Assembly: GCF_900096905.1 (NCBI RefSeq) | Contig: NZ_FMYI01000004.1 | Span: 171,247-235,246 of the forward strand | Length of the DNA stretch: 64,000 nt | Direction: 5' to 3' | Source: Pelagirhabdus alkalitolerans | Lineage (GTDB): Bacteria; Bacillota; Bacilli; Bacillales; Amphibacillaceae | Shown: positions 26,245-34,953 of the stretch, one piece after another | Layout: every line of letters starts with the position of its first letter | Numbering within the stretch: the first letter of the stretch is position 1 | Translations under genes and position numbers: made by a program | The notes under the pieces: generated by a model | The model's input: only the letters and a program-made list of their open reading frames with translations | What the model was told of the DNA's origin: nothing | The model's database searches: none

Positions 26245-27261
26245 CTAATTGTTAATACTCTCTCTTAAAGCTTTAAGTGTAGAATGTGATGCATCAGGTG
26301 ATACCGCACAATTCGGCACTAATAAGAATGGTTGATCTTTCATCATGTATAGAGCTTGTTGCGCTTGAATTCGAACCGGCTCTGGATCTTCTGTGTGAAA
26401 GATATGATGATCGACCCCTGCTACTTTAACTTTATCCAAATTGACTGTTAAGTCAGGATTTCCTTCAGCATCCGGATCCCAGCTAATACCTTCTACAGGG
26501 TAATCATTAAATCGTTCTGGATCCGCGTATGATCCACATGTATGCAAAATTCGACCGCCTGGTTTGATCGCTTGCAACACGATATGGTCATAAGGACGAG
26601 AGAATTCATCAAATTGTGATTCAGTAAATAAATCAGGATGCGTCGTTCCTGTGGTCGCGTAAAACAGACCATCGCCCCCTTGATTTTCTAGTTCTTTTAC
26701 ATAATCAGCCATTGTAAGAGCAATGGCATGTAGAGCTTGATGGACATCTTGACGATGACTCACAAGCAATTCGTGAAAGTCAATTGGGTTCTCACTCCCA
26801 TACATCGTTTGGTCGACATACGAAATATGTCCGGTTAAAAACATTAAAATCGTTAAAGGTGAGAAGACCGTTTGAACGAGTGGCATATCGTCTAATGCTG
26901 CTCTTATCTGTTCGACAGCATCAAGTTGTTCTTTTAACGGTTCAGACTCCAATGCATTGACATATTTTACCTTGTTTAAGTCATCACCATTTTGAATGAA
27001 CGGTTTGACCTGTCTTGGAAACACCCATTTATAATCGTTAAAATCATAAACGTTACCGAAAGCTTCTGCTAAATAAGTGGCTCTCGGGTTTATTTTTATC
27101 CAATCCCAGTCATATTGTTTAGCAAATGTGATTGTGGCTTCAGCTAGGTCTGAAGCTGTCTGTTCTTTCTCTAAAAAGTGATGCCAACCGCTTACTAAGT
27201 GCCGCTCTTTCTTGCCATGTGCAAGTACATTGTAAAAGCGTGATTTCTTAGAATAAGTCAT
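26245..27261 (-). CDS. UroD-superfamily protein with methyltransferase-type zinc ligands
   Basis: 338 residues. It belongs to the uroporphyrinogen-decarboxylase/MtaA/MetE-C superfamily (TIM barrel). Instead of HemE features it carries LHTCGSYAD (~residue 240, His-x-Cys pattern) and LVPNCAVSP (~318), the zinc-thiolate ligands used by MtaA, CmuA-type and MetE-type enzymes to activate a thiol as methyl acceptor. Other hem genes are absent. It is encoded between MetI- and MetQ-type transport genes, 13 bp and 11 bp away, so it most likely acts on the imported compound. No corrinoid protein is encoded nearby. Methyl transfer to a thiol such as homocysteine is my inference. Confidence 0.75.
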   Translation of the reverse strand: MTYSKKSRFYNVLAHGKKERHLVSGWHHFLEKEQTASDLAEATITFAKQYDWDWIKINPRATYLAEAFGNVYDFNDYKWVFPRQVKPFIQNGDDLNKVKYVNALESEPLKEQLDAVEQIRAALDDMPLVQTVFSPLTILMFLTGHISYVDQTMYGSENPIDFHELLVSHRQDVHQALHAIALTMADYVKELENQGGDGLFYATTGTTHPDLFTESQFDEFSRPYDHIVLQAIKPGGRILHTCGSYADPERFNDYPVEGISWDPDAEGNPDLTVNLDKVKVAGVDHHIFHTEDPEPVRIQAQQALYMMKDQPFLLVPNCAVSPDASHSTLKALRESINN

Positions 27262-27274
27262 GATGTTCCTCCTT

Positions 27275-27934
27275 TTATCTTCGGCGTACTAACCGCGCTA
27301 AATGATTACCCGCCGATTGAATAAATTGAACAAATATAATGAGAACAATGATCGTTGATATGATCGCAAAAGAATCATACCGATGATAACCATACAGAAT
27401 GGCAATGTCACCGACACCACCGCCGCCGACAGCGCCTGCCATTGCAGAAGCTCCGATCAGTGAAATGGTGGCCGTAGCTAATGATAAAATTAGAGAGCCA
27501 AATGCCTCTGGTAATATGAAATGCCAAATGATTTGAAGTGGCGTCGCCCCCATGGACTCAGCTGCTTCTACAATCCCTGACCCTACTTCTAATAGAGAAT
27601 TCTCGACAAGTCTTGCTATAAAAGGTGTGATAAATATAATTAAAGGTACAATAGCAGCGTTTGTACCAATTGATGTCCCCGCAATCACTCGTGTGAATGG
27701 GGTAATCGAAACCATTAAAATAATAAATGGCACCGATCGTATAATATTAATGATGACATTCAATGTGCTATACACCATTGGAAAGGCTAAAATCCCTCCA
27801 CGTCGAGTAAATACAATCACAATCCCTAAGATTGAGCCAAAGATCGTACCGATTAAAAGCGACATTCCAACCATATACAAGGTATCACCTATCGCCTCTA
27901 TAAATTGATCGAGTGTAATACTGGTATCAAACAT
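27275..27934 (-). CDS. metI: MetI-type ABC transporter permease
   Basis: 219 residues with five hydrophobic helices. The cytoplasmic coupling helix region EAAESMGATPLQIIWHFILPEA (about residues 128-150) is the EAA motif. It forms the membrane channel for the MetN-type ATPase and MetQ-type receptor. Its ATG overlaps the metN-like stop (TAATG), so translation is coupled. Confidence 0.92.
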   Translation of the reverse strand: MFDTSITLDQFIEAIGDTLYMVGMSLLIGTIFGSILGIVIVFTRRGGILAFPMVYSTLNVIINIIRSVPFIILMVSITPFTRVIAGTSIGTNAAIVPLIIFITPFIARLVENSLLEVGSGIVEAAESMGATPLQIIWHFILPEAFGSLILSLATATISLIGASAMAGAVGGGGVGDIAILYGYHRYDSFAIISTIIVLIIFVQFIQSAGNHLARLVRRR

Positions 27935-28953
27935 TAGACTGTCACCTCCTTAACTAAAACATCATTCTGTTTCAAATAAGAAAGTGCACGTTCTTTATTT
28001 CTTGTGTCTCCTTGAATATCTAAATACCAAATAGCTAACGTGGTATTTTGAATGTCTATCATATTAGTAAAGACAGCACTAACTTTTAAATCAAAACGTT
28101 GTATGAGCGTTGATAGAATAGGTTGAGTTGCATGCTCCCCTACCATTTCAAGCTTTGTCAATGAATGAGTGCCTTGCTGTCTTAACTGCTCTTTAATTCG
28201 ACTTGGAATGTCTGTATTCATCACTGTTTGAACAAATTTATGTGACGTCTCATGCTCAGGATGACCAAACACATCAAGAACAGAACCCTCTTCAATGACA
28301 CGACCTTCCTCCATCACCGCTACTTTATTACATATTTTCTGAATAACAGACATTTCATGTGTAATAATCATAATCGTAATCCCATACTTTTTATTCACTC
28401 TTTGCAGTAAACTAAGAATAGATTGTGTCGTCTGAGGATCTAAGGCCGATGTCGCTTCGTCACATAGCAATATTTTAGGGTTTGATGCCAATGCTCTTGC
28501 GATACCAACACGCTGCTTTTGTCCCCCTGATAGTTCACTAGGGTAATTTGATGCTTTATCCTCAAGCCCAACAAATTGTAATAGCTCCAAAACACGTGAG
28601 CGTATTTCCTGTTTAGATTTTTTAGCTAATATCAGTGGCATGGCCACGTTTTTAAAGATTGTTTTCGATTCTAACAAATTAAAATGCTGAAAAATCATTC
28701 CAATTTGCTTTTTTATTTGACGGAGTGCATGTGGTGATTGATTACCCAAATACGCGCCATCAACGATCACCTGACCTTGACTCGGTCTTTCAAGATAGTT
28801 CACTAAACGAACAAGCGTACTCTTCCCTGCACCACTATATCCTATCACGCCAAAGATATCTCCTTTATCAATTGATAAGTCAACACCTTTTAAGGCTTGC
28901 ACTTCTGTATTTTTCTTCTGATATACTTTATGAATTCCCTTTAACTCAATCAT
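27934..28953 (-). CDS. metN: MetN-type ABC transporter ATP-binding protein with NIL domain
   Basis: 339 residues. Walker A GYSGAGKST (~38), ABC signature LSGGQKQRVGIARAL (~140), Walker B ILLCDEATSALDP, then a C-terminal NIL regulatory domain (~265-339), which in MetN senses cytoplasmic substrate and inhibits transport. A longer frame reaches 29121, but ATG 28953 directly follows GGAGGGGG with 6-nt spacing and begins the conserved MIELKGIHKVY. First gene of the operon; a clear promoter lies ~60 bp upstream. No S-box or T-box fits in the ~50-nt leader. Confidence 0.92.
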   Translation of the reverse strand: MIELKGIHKVYQKKNTEVQALKGVDLSIDKGDIFGVIGYSGAGKSTLVRLVNYLERPSQGQVIVDGAYLGNQSPHALRQIKKQIGMIFQHFNLLESKTIFKNVAMPLILAKKSKQEIRSRVLELLQFVGLEDKASNYPSELSGGQKQRVGIARALASNPKILLCDEATSALDPQTTQSILSLLQRVNKKYGITIMIITHEMSVIQKICNKVAVMEEGRVIEEGSVLDVFGHPEHETSHKFVQTVMNTDIPSRIKEQLRQQGTHSLTKLEMVGEHATQPILSTLIQRFDLKVSAVFTNMIDIQNTTLAIWYLDIQGDTRNKERALSYLKQNDVLVKEVTV

Positions 28954-29011
28954 TGTAGGCCCCCTCCGCAAAAGACTTATAAAACATATAGAATAAGTCG
29001 GAATAAAGTGT

Positions 29012-29040
29012 ATTATACCTTCTATTCTATGAATTGTCAT
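29012..29040 (-). promoter_or_regulatory. Sigma-A promoter of the MetNIQ/UroD operon
   Basis: Minus strand ATGACA (29035-29040), 17-bp spacer, TATAAT (29012-29017). A 7-bp inverted repeat GACTTAT / ATAAGTC (28974-28980, 28993-28999) lies just downstream in the leader and could be an operator. Confidence 0.65.
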
Positions 29041-29141
29041 CCGTTCTGGACCATAAATTTTAAAATTAATGAAAATTTCAATTATTCTAAAAAATATACA
29101 TTGCGTTAAGAAGTACTTCATAACGTTAATGTGAAATTAAA

Positions 29142-29169
29142 AACCCGTGAGTTTCTCTACTCAAGGGTT
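29142..29169 (-). terminator. Intrinsic terminator after the Ser/Asp-rich protein gene
   Basis: 10-bp stem with one mismatch (29142-29151, 29160-29169) after the stop at 29182, followed on the minus strand by a TTTT run. Confidence 0.75.
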
Positions 29170-29181
29170 AACGTCTCTTAT

Positions 29182-29796
29182 TTAATCATCGGGATCGATT
29201 CCAGATTCTGATGATCCACCTTGATAAGAATCACCAATAGAACCCGAATCTTCTTCATCTTCTGATGAATTAGACTCATCACTATCTGTAGGTTCTTCTT
29301 CTGTTGTTCTATCAGATGATTCTCCAGTCGTCGAATCATTAGACGAATCGTTGGTCGAACCGTTAGTTGAATCATTATCACTCGATCCAGAACCATTTCC
29401 TGAAGACGAGCTACTGCCACTTGAATCTGTTGACTCAGTTGACCCACTACTTTGTGAAGACGAATTGCTAGAAGACTCTTGTGTTGTTGATTGATTCTCA
29501 TCTGTTGCTGTATCAACCGGCTCATCTTCAACCACCGGTTCCTCCTCAATTGGGTCAGTATCTTCTTCGAATTCATCTAGCTCTTCTTCTTCGTCCTCTA
29601 CATCTTCTGTCAAACTATCTAAGAGCAAAAGATCATGATGTTTTCTAACACTATGAAGCGTTCGCTCTTGTCGATTCTCTAGCTCACTTGCGTGAACAAA
29701 CGAAATTTCGCTCTGATTACTATAAAATATAATGGCTAGTAAAGCTACAGCCATTACCATTGATGACACAATCATTAATTTACTTTTTCGATCCAT
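29182..29796 (-). CDS. Membrane-anchored Ser/Asp/Glu-rich low-complexity protein
   Basis: 204 residues; no family recognised. A short basic N-terminus and one hydrophobic helix (~7-25) act as signal anchor, so the rest is outside the cell. After a short leucine-containing stretch come a Glu-rich segment (~62-95) and then a long Ser/Asn/Asp/Thr/Gly linker-like tail ending in DPDD. The composition resembles serine-rich surface stalks and is very acidic, as expected for a salt-adapted organism. There is no sorting signal at the C-terminus. Flanked by terminators; single gene. Confidence 0.7.
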   Translation of the reverse strand: MDRKSKLMIVSSMVMAVALLAIIFYSNQSEISFVHASELENRQERTLHSVRKHHDLLLLDSLTEDVEDEEEELDEFEEDTDPIEEEPVVEDEPVDTATDENQSTTQESSSNSSSQSSGSTESTDSSGSSSSSGNGSGSSDNDSTNGSTNDSSNDSTTGESSDRTTEEEPTDSDESNSSEDEEDSGSIGDSYQGGSSESGIDPDD

Positions 29797-29970
29797 ATAA
29801 ACACAGCCTTTTATTGGTTGATATGTCTACATGTTACCATACTTAGCCAATGATTTTGATAGAATTTTAGAGAATTTTTATACATTTGATCATATTACGT
29901 ATATTTACTTGATACAATCAACAAGATTCTCATTAACATACAGTTAACTTTTTCTCTTTACTAAAACTAA

Positions 29971-30130
29971 GAGTCTGAGACAAAACAAAAATGAATATCT
30001 TGAAACACGAATAATTCGATCAAAAGGACATCGCAATCTGAAATATGTAAACAAATAGCCGGACAAAAACAGTTAAAATACTATTTTTGTCCAGCTATTA
30101 CATTGACTTATTTACTTTTGTCTCAGACTC
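29971..30130. repeat. Intergenic repeat element, short copy
   Basis: 160 bp bounded by perfect 15-bp terminal inverted repeats GAGTCTGAGACAAAA / TTTTGTCTCAGACTC, with an inner hairpin (30054-30069, 30084-30099) containing AATAGCCGGACAAAAA. A longer relative occurs at 52959-53252 and the right-hand ~95 bp of the two are nearly identical. No coding capacity. It fills most of the 450-bp gap between the two flanking genes; the rest is AT-rich with nothing evident. Confidence 0.85.
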
Positions 30131-30247
30131 ACTTTAACTTATTATATGAAAATATAGAAGAATGTCTCCTTATAAACACTTCACCCCATAATAAATAATA
30201 TTGAAGCATCTTCCAATCTCTTTAAGTTAATAACGATATAGCTAATA

Positions 30248-33200
30248 TCATTTCATGATTTTATATCGACGATATAAAATCATACACAAGCCAGCTAACA
30301 TTAGTAAAGCACCTATAGCCAACCAGTTATAAGTGGATGATGCTGTTCGTGGTAACGTGCTTTCTTTATCTTTATCTTCTTCAACTTCTTGACCTTCATC
30401 CACTTCTTGAAAAACAGATGAATTAAATACACCAAATGTACTAAAGTGTTCCGTTGTTGCTAAAATTTTACCATCATTATATTCTCCATCAACATACTCC
30501 CAGTCACGTAATTCATCATTCCAATAGTATACGTTTAATAATTCTGGATTCGTTTCTTCATCTGAAATGTCAAAAGCTAATTCAACTCCATAGTCAAACT
30601 GATCTAATATTTGACCACCATGATCAATGCTGAATTGATAGACAGTCCCAGCTGATAGCTCAATATCATCAATTGAATCAGATGACTCGATCTTTTCGAT
30701 TGATATTTCTACTGCAAGTGCAGTATTAAAGTTTGAAGATGGGAGACTCATTTTAATCCCTGGTTTCATTATTTCAATGTTTATATTTTGAGCGATTAAA
30801 TATTCAATCTGATCTTCACTTAATTGAAGGTGATTAATTTCCTCAGGTAGTTCTATTGATAAGATCCCGTTTTCCTCTATTATCATGATATCTCTATCAC
30901 TCACGGTTGCAGTTTGTCCATCTATTTCAATCGCTGCAACACTTCGTTGAAGTAATCGAGTGACATTGATTTGATAATTTTGGATTGTCAAATCTTCCGC
31001 TATAACTGTAATATCTACTTCATTTACTGCTCCGGCTTCTAAAGAAATTCGATCAGTTCCTTCTCCCGAGAGGGCAGTTTGACCATTAATCTTAAGTTCA
31101 GCATCATCAGAGTCAGTGAACGCTGTTACTTGTAAGTAGTCTACATCATAGTTAACCAACATGTTATATTCCTTCATGTCTTTTTGGAAGTCCGGTTGAA
31201 GTGTTCCCTCACTTACATCCAAATAACTTAAGTCGGCATTACTTGATGAGGCTCGATCGACTGTCAACGTATAGGTTTTTTTATCCCCGTTTTGAGCAGT
31301 GACTTCGACCGTGATTGGATTTTTTCCAACTTCTAGAGGTAAGTTTTCTGATGCTTCACCACTTGGAATTTCGCTTCCATTTACTGATACTATCGCGGTT
31401 TCATCCTCCACTGTTGGCGTAATGGCTAATGTCTCTGTGTTATTTCCTACACTCACTTCATAGTCGGTTGTGGCTGTATCAAAGTCCGGATCCAGCTCAC
31501 CCTCACTTATTTGTAGATTACTCAAGTCAGCATTACTCGATGGGGCTCGATCGACTGTCAACGTATAGGTTTTTTCATCCCCGTTTTGAGCAGTGACTTC
31601 CACCGTTATTAGATTTTCTCCAACTTCTAGAGCCATGCTTTCTGATGCTTCGCCACTTGGAACTTCACTACCATTCACTGATACCGTCGCGGTCTCATCA
31701 TCCACTGTTGGCGTAATGGCTAATGTCTCTGTGTTATTTCCTACACTCACTTCATAGTCGCTTGTGGCTGTATCGAAGTCCGGATCCAGCTCACCCTCAC
31801 TTATTTGTAGATTACTCAAGTCAGCATTACTCGATGGCGCTCGATCGACTGTCAACGTATAGGTTTTTTCATCCCCGTTTTGAGCAGTGACTTCCACCGT
31901 GATTGCATTTTCTCCAACTTCCAGAGGTAAGTTTTCTGATGCTTCACCACTTGGAAATTCGCTACCATTTACTGATACTATCGCGGTTTCATCATCTACC
32001 GTTGGCGTAATCGCTAAAGTCTCTGTGTTATTTCCTACACTGACTTCATAGTTGGTTGTTTCTGCATCGAACTCAGGATCCAGCTCACCCTCACTTATTT
32101 GTAGATTACTCAAGTCAGCATTACTCGATGGGGCTCTGTCAACTGTCAGCGTATAGGTTTTTTCATCCCCATTTTGAGCAGTTACCTCAATTGTGATTGG
32201 ATTTTCTCCAACTTCCAGAGGGAGGCCTTCTGACGCTTCTCCACTTATAACTGATCTGCCGTTGACTTCTAATGATGATGTCGTATCTCTTAATGTCGGT
32301 ATCACTTGAACAGAATCCATTTCATTTTCAACATGAGCTGTATAGCTCAAGGTATTCGTATCAAAATCCGGATTTAATGTACCTTCACTTAATTCCAAAT
32401 TCTCTAAGTCAGCACTTCTCGTATAGTTAACATCAATCTGAAAGTTTTTATCATAATATTGTCCAGATGAATCCATTGCTCTAATAGTCAAATCATAGGT
32501 GGATTGATCCTCGTAATCGAACTCAGAAGCCGTCCTTAATTCATTTCCTTCAATGATAAAATCAGAAACATCACCACTTTGTAATGAATAAGAGATCTGA
32601 TCATCATCTGCATCTGCACTCAATGACCCAACAACTGTGCCACTTGGTTGAAATTCCTCTATTTCATGATTCGTGAGAGAAATATCTGTTGGCGGCTCAT
32701 AATAGGTGATTTTCAGATACGGTGCCCGATCACCTCGATCACGATGACTGATGTGTAAAGAAAGATCGTTATGTCCTGAGAAAACAAACGTAACGAATTC
32801 GTTTTCTTGAGCAGATCTCTTGATGAAATTGGTTAAATCGGATTCTCCTTGGAACAATACATCTCCAAGAGAGCCGATATTATCGCGTTCCACAAGCAAT
32901 TGTTCCTTATCTGGGATGGAAGCAGAACCTTCATCCCAATTATCATCATCAGTACCCCAAACATTAATAAATGATGAACCACCCGGAGGAAGTGCAGAAC
33001 CTGATACATAAACCCTTAATTCAACATCTTTAATTCTGTTAACATCTACAGTAGACAAATCAAACTTAAGCGCGGTCTCACTCCCTCTTCCGATTTGTAA
33101 GCCATTGTTTAAACCAGTTGATGAAGTGTTCCCATTTCTATATTCCAAGTTATGCGTGACATCTAACCTTACATTCTCACTCGCTTCTACAATTGAATCA

Positions 33201-33268
33201 CTAAATATAGGATTTAATAACCCGAAAAGCAATGTCGCAATCATAATAATTGATACCTTTTTTCTCAC
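30248..33268 (-). CDS. Cell-wall-anchored surface protein: DNRLRE, cadherin-like and beta-sandwich repeats, LPxTG-like signal
   Basis: About 1006 residues from GTG 33268 (6 nt after GGAGGGG); the frame is open to 33304. Signal peptide (~1-30); a DNRLRE-type domain (~35-190, NWDEGSASIPD, YLKITYYEPP); one cadherin-like domain (~195-280, SEFDYEDQSTYDLTIRA); five tandem cadherin-like beta-sandwich domains of ~98 residues ending in TYTLTVDRAP (~285-770); a C-terminal domain; then LPRTAS, a hydrophobic helix and RRYK, a sortase sorting signal. Probably an adhesin or matrix protein covalently fixed to the wall. No sortase in the window. Divergent from an AraC-type regulator that may control it. Confidence 0.88.
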   Translation of the reverse strand: MRKKVSIIMIATLLFGLLNPIFSDSIVEASENVRLDVTHNLEYRNGNTSSTGLNNGLQIGRGSETALKFDLSTVDVNRIKDVELRVYVSGSALPPGGSSFINVWGTDDDNWDEGSASIPDKEQLLVERDNIGSLGDVLFQGESDLTNFIKRSAQENEFVTFVFSGHNDLSLHISHRDRGDRAPYLKITYYEPPTDISLTNHEIEEFQPSGTVVGSLSADADDDQISYSLQSGDVSDFIIEGNELRTASEFDYEDQSTYDLTIRAMDSSGQYYDKNFQIDVNYTRSADLENLELSEGTLNPDFDTNTLSYTAHVENEMDSVQVIPTLRDTTSSLEVNGRSVISGEASEGLPLEVGENPITIEVTAQNGDEKTYTLTVDRAPSSNADLSNLQISEGELDPEFDAETTNYEVSVGNNTETLAITPTVDDETAIVSVNGSEFPSGEASENLPLEVGENAITVEVTAQNGDEKTYTLTVDRAPSSNADLSNLQISEGELDPDFDTATSDYEVSVGNNTETLAITPTVDDETATVSVNGSEVPSGEASESMALEVGENLITVEVTAQNGDEKTYTLTVDRAPSSNADLSNLQISEGELDPDFDTATTDYEVSVGNNTETLAITPTVEDETAIVSVNGSEIPSGEASENLPLEVGKNPITVEVTAQNGDKKTYTLTVDRASSSNADLSYLDVSEGTLQPDFQKDMKEYNMLVNYDVDYLQVTAFTDSDDAELKINGQTALSGEGTDRISLEAGAVNEVDITVIAEDLTIQNYQINVTRLLQRSVAAIEIDGQTATVSDRDIMIIEENGILSIELPEEINHLQLSEDQIEYLIAQNINIEIMKPGIKMSLPSSNFNTALAVEISIEKIESSDSIDDIELSAGTVYQFSIDHGGQILDQFDYGVELAFDISDEETNPELLNVYYWNDELRDWEYVDGEYNDGKILATTEHFSTFGVFNSSVFQEVDEGQEVEEDKDKESTLPRTASSTYNWLAIGALLMLAGLCMILYRRYKIMK
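31240..32125 (-). repeat. Near-identical 294-bp tandem coding repeats
   Basis: Three consecutive units (~31240-31535, 31535-31829, 31829-32123) inside the surface-protein gene are almost identical in DNA, each encoding a 98-residue beta-sandwich domain. Flanking domains are clearly diverged. Recent unit duplication or homogenisation is likely and copy number may vary between strains. Confidence 0.8.
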
Positions 33269-33456
33269 ATAAATCCCCTCCAATTCTAAAAATTCTGAAA
33301 ACACATAGTAATTTACTATCTGAAATTTAATAGAATAGCTAAGATCTACGATATAGAAAAGACCTACTTAAATATATAAATATTTTCATATGTATATTGC
33401 TATATTCACTTGTTAACTATAAAATATGAATATATTAAATAAAAGGTGGGGATCCA

Positions 33457-34692
33457 ATGACGATCGAAGGGGAAAAAAGGATTGATCAACTGTATCATCT
33501 AAATATATTTTATTATTCCACTGGTATCCCAATAGCATTTATCGAAAAGCATACAGACTTGATAAAGCGTCTCCCTAATAATGAGTATCTTAATCCTGTT
33601 CTTCCTCGAAATACTCTTATCAATCGTCAAGCTTTGCTGGCAGCAGAGGGAATTGACAGCGGAAAATGTATCACGTTTGAAGATGAATATTTTCAGCATT
33701 ACTTCTCTGTTAAGATAGAGGATAAAGGAGAAACAATTGGTTTACTCTTAGCGGGCCCTGTTCAGATCATTGATATAACATTCCAGAAACTACATGAACT
33801 ATTCTTACATAAATCTTTATCATTTTCTTCTCAGAAGATGATAAAAGATCATTACGAAATAACTCCTAAACTCACAACAAACCAATTCAAGTATATAAAA
33901 TTATTTTTGGAAAATATCAACAATTTTGAGTACGAACCATTCAATATAGAAGATTCCGATACTGACGAATCTCAAATTCCTATAACACCTATTTCCATTT
34001 TAGAAACACAACCAGTAAGTCACCATTCATTAAAACTTGAAGAAGAATTGATAGAAGCTCTTAAAAATAAAGATCGTGCTGTTCTAGATATACTAGCCCA
34101 TTTCGATGAGTTTTCCATACCAGATATCGGGAATGGCGACCCCGTCCGAGCATTCAAAAATGTTCTTATATCCGCTGTTGCGGTAGTCATACGAGAGGTT
34201 AATCAAACTGGAATTGATTTCAAACAGTTACAACAGTTTTCCGATCGTTACATCAATAAGGTCGAAGCAACTTCGCATTTACAGGAACTGACCTCGATGT
34301 ATTATACTCTATTTTTTGATTTATTAAATTTAATAGAAGCATCCGAAACCGAAACATACTCAAAACCAGTAAATCAGGCAATGTCATATATTCGCGAGCA
34401 CTTATCACACCCTTTAACACTAAAAGAAATATCGAGTATTATTTATTTAAACCCGAAGTATTTTTCGAAAATCTTTAAGAAAGAAACTGGAATGACCATT
34501 TTTACTTACATTTCAATTGAAAGAGTGAAAGTTGCAAAATATTTTTTAAAAAACACCAATGAGACAATTATTGATATTTCTAATTATGTAGGGTATAGCA
34601 ATCAGAGTTACTTCACTCAAGTTTTTAAAAAAGTAGAAGGGGTAACTCCCACGCAGTATAGAGCAGAACTAACCGCTAAACAGAATGGATAG
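33457..34692 (+). CDS. AraC-family regulator, probably of the divergent surface-protein gene
   Basis: 411 residues. The C-terminal ~100 residues are a double helix-turn-helix of AraC/XylS type (LTLKEISSIIYLNPKYFSKI and the SNYVGYSNQSYFTQVFKK signature). The N-terminal ~150 residues (YYSTGIPIAFIEKH, TFEDEYFQHYFSVKI, IGLLLAGP) resemble those of regulators found beside YSIRK/LPxTG surface-antigen genes in other Firmicutes; this is recalled, not searched. The surface-protein gene is divergent across a 188-bp gap, which supports control of it. Ribosome site AAAGGTGGGG before ATG. Confidence 0.85.
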   Translation: MTIEGEKRIDQLYHLNIFYYSTGIPIAFIEKHTDLIKRLPNNEYLNPVLPRNTLINRQALLAAEGIDSGKCITFEDEYFQHYFSVKIEDKGETIGLLLAGPVQIIDITFQKLHELFLHKSLSFSSQKMIKDHYEITPKLTTNQFKYIKLFLENINNFEYEPFNIEDSDTDESQIPITPISILETQPVSHHSLKLEEELIEALKNKDRAVLDILAHFDEFSIPDIGNGDPVRAFKNVLISAVAVVIREVNQTGIDFKQLQQFSDRYINKVEATSHLQELTSMYYTLFFDLLNLIEASETETYSKPVNQAMSYIREHLSHPLTLKEISSIIYLNPKYFSKIFKKETGMTIFTYISIERVKVAKYFLKNTNETIIDISNYVGYSNQSYFTQVFKKVEGVTPTQYRAELTAKQNG

Positions 34693-34826
34693 CTTTCACG
34701 GAATATAAACGGTGAATGCATTTCATTTCAACATTTGATACTGATCATGAGTACATATACGCTGGATTCACATAATGTAACAACTTTTTAATGGTATGGC
34801 TTCCCCAACATATATTTTGAGCCAAA

Positions 34827-34884
34827 AATAAAGCCAAGAATAGCGCTCCGACATACTTTAGGAGCTGCTGCTCTTGGTTTTATT
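34827..34884. terminator. Hairpin terminator between the AraC and copB genes
   Basis: Arms AATAAAGCCAAGA (34827-34839) and TCTTGGTTTTATT (34872-34884) with further pairing inside. It lies 70 bp past the copB stop and 135 bp past the AraC stop; on the minus strand it is followed by TTTATTTTT-like sequence. Confidence 0.65.
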
Positions 34885-34953
34885 GATTTAATTTCACATA
34901 GTAGCAAACAAATCCGACTCTTTGCTACAACAGGCGACTAAACCCTTCGTTAA

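Noticed and set aside
26245..27261. Heme-biosynthesis uroporphyrinogen decarboxylase (HemE)
   Set aside because: Zinc-ligand motifs are of the methyltransferase type and no hem genes are adjacent.
28954..29011. SAM (S-box) riboswitch or T-box upstream of metN-like
   Set aside because: The leader from the predicted start to the ATG is only about 50 nt, with no conserved S-box helices and no terminator, too short for either.
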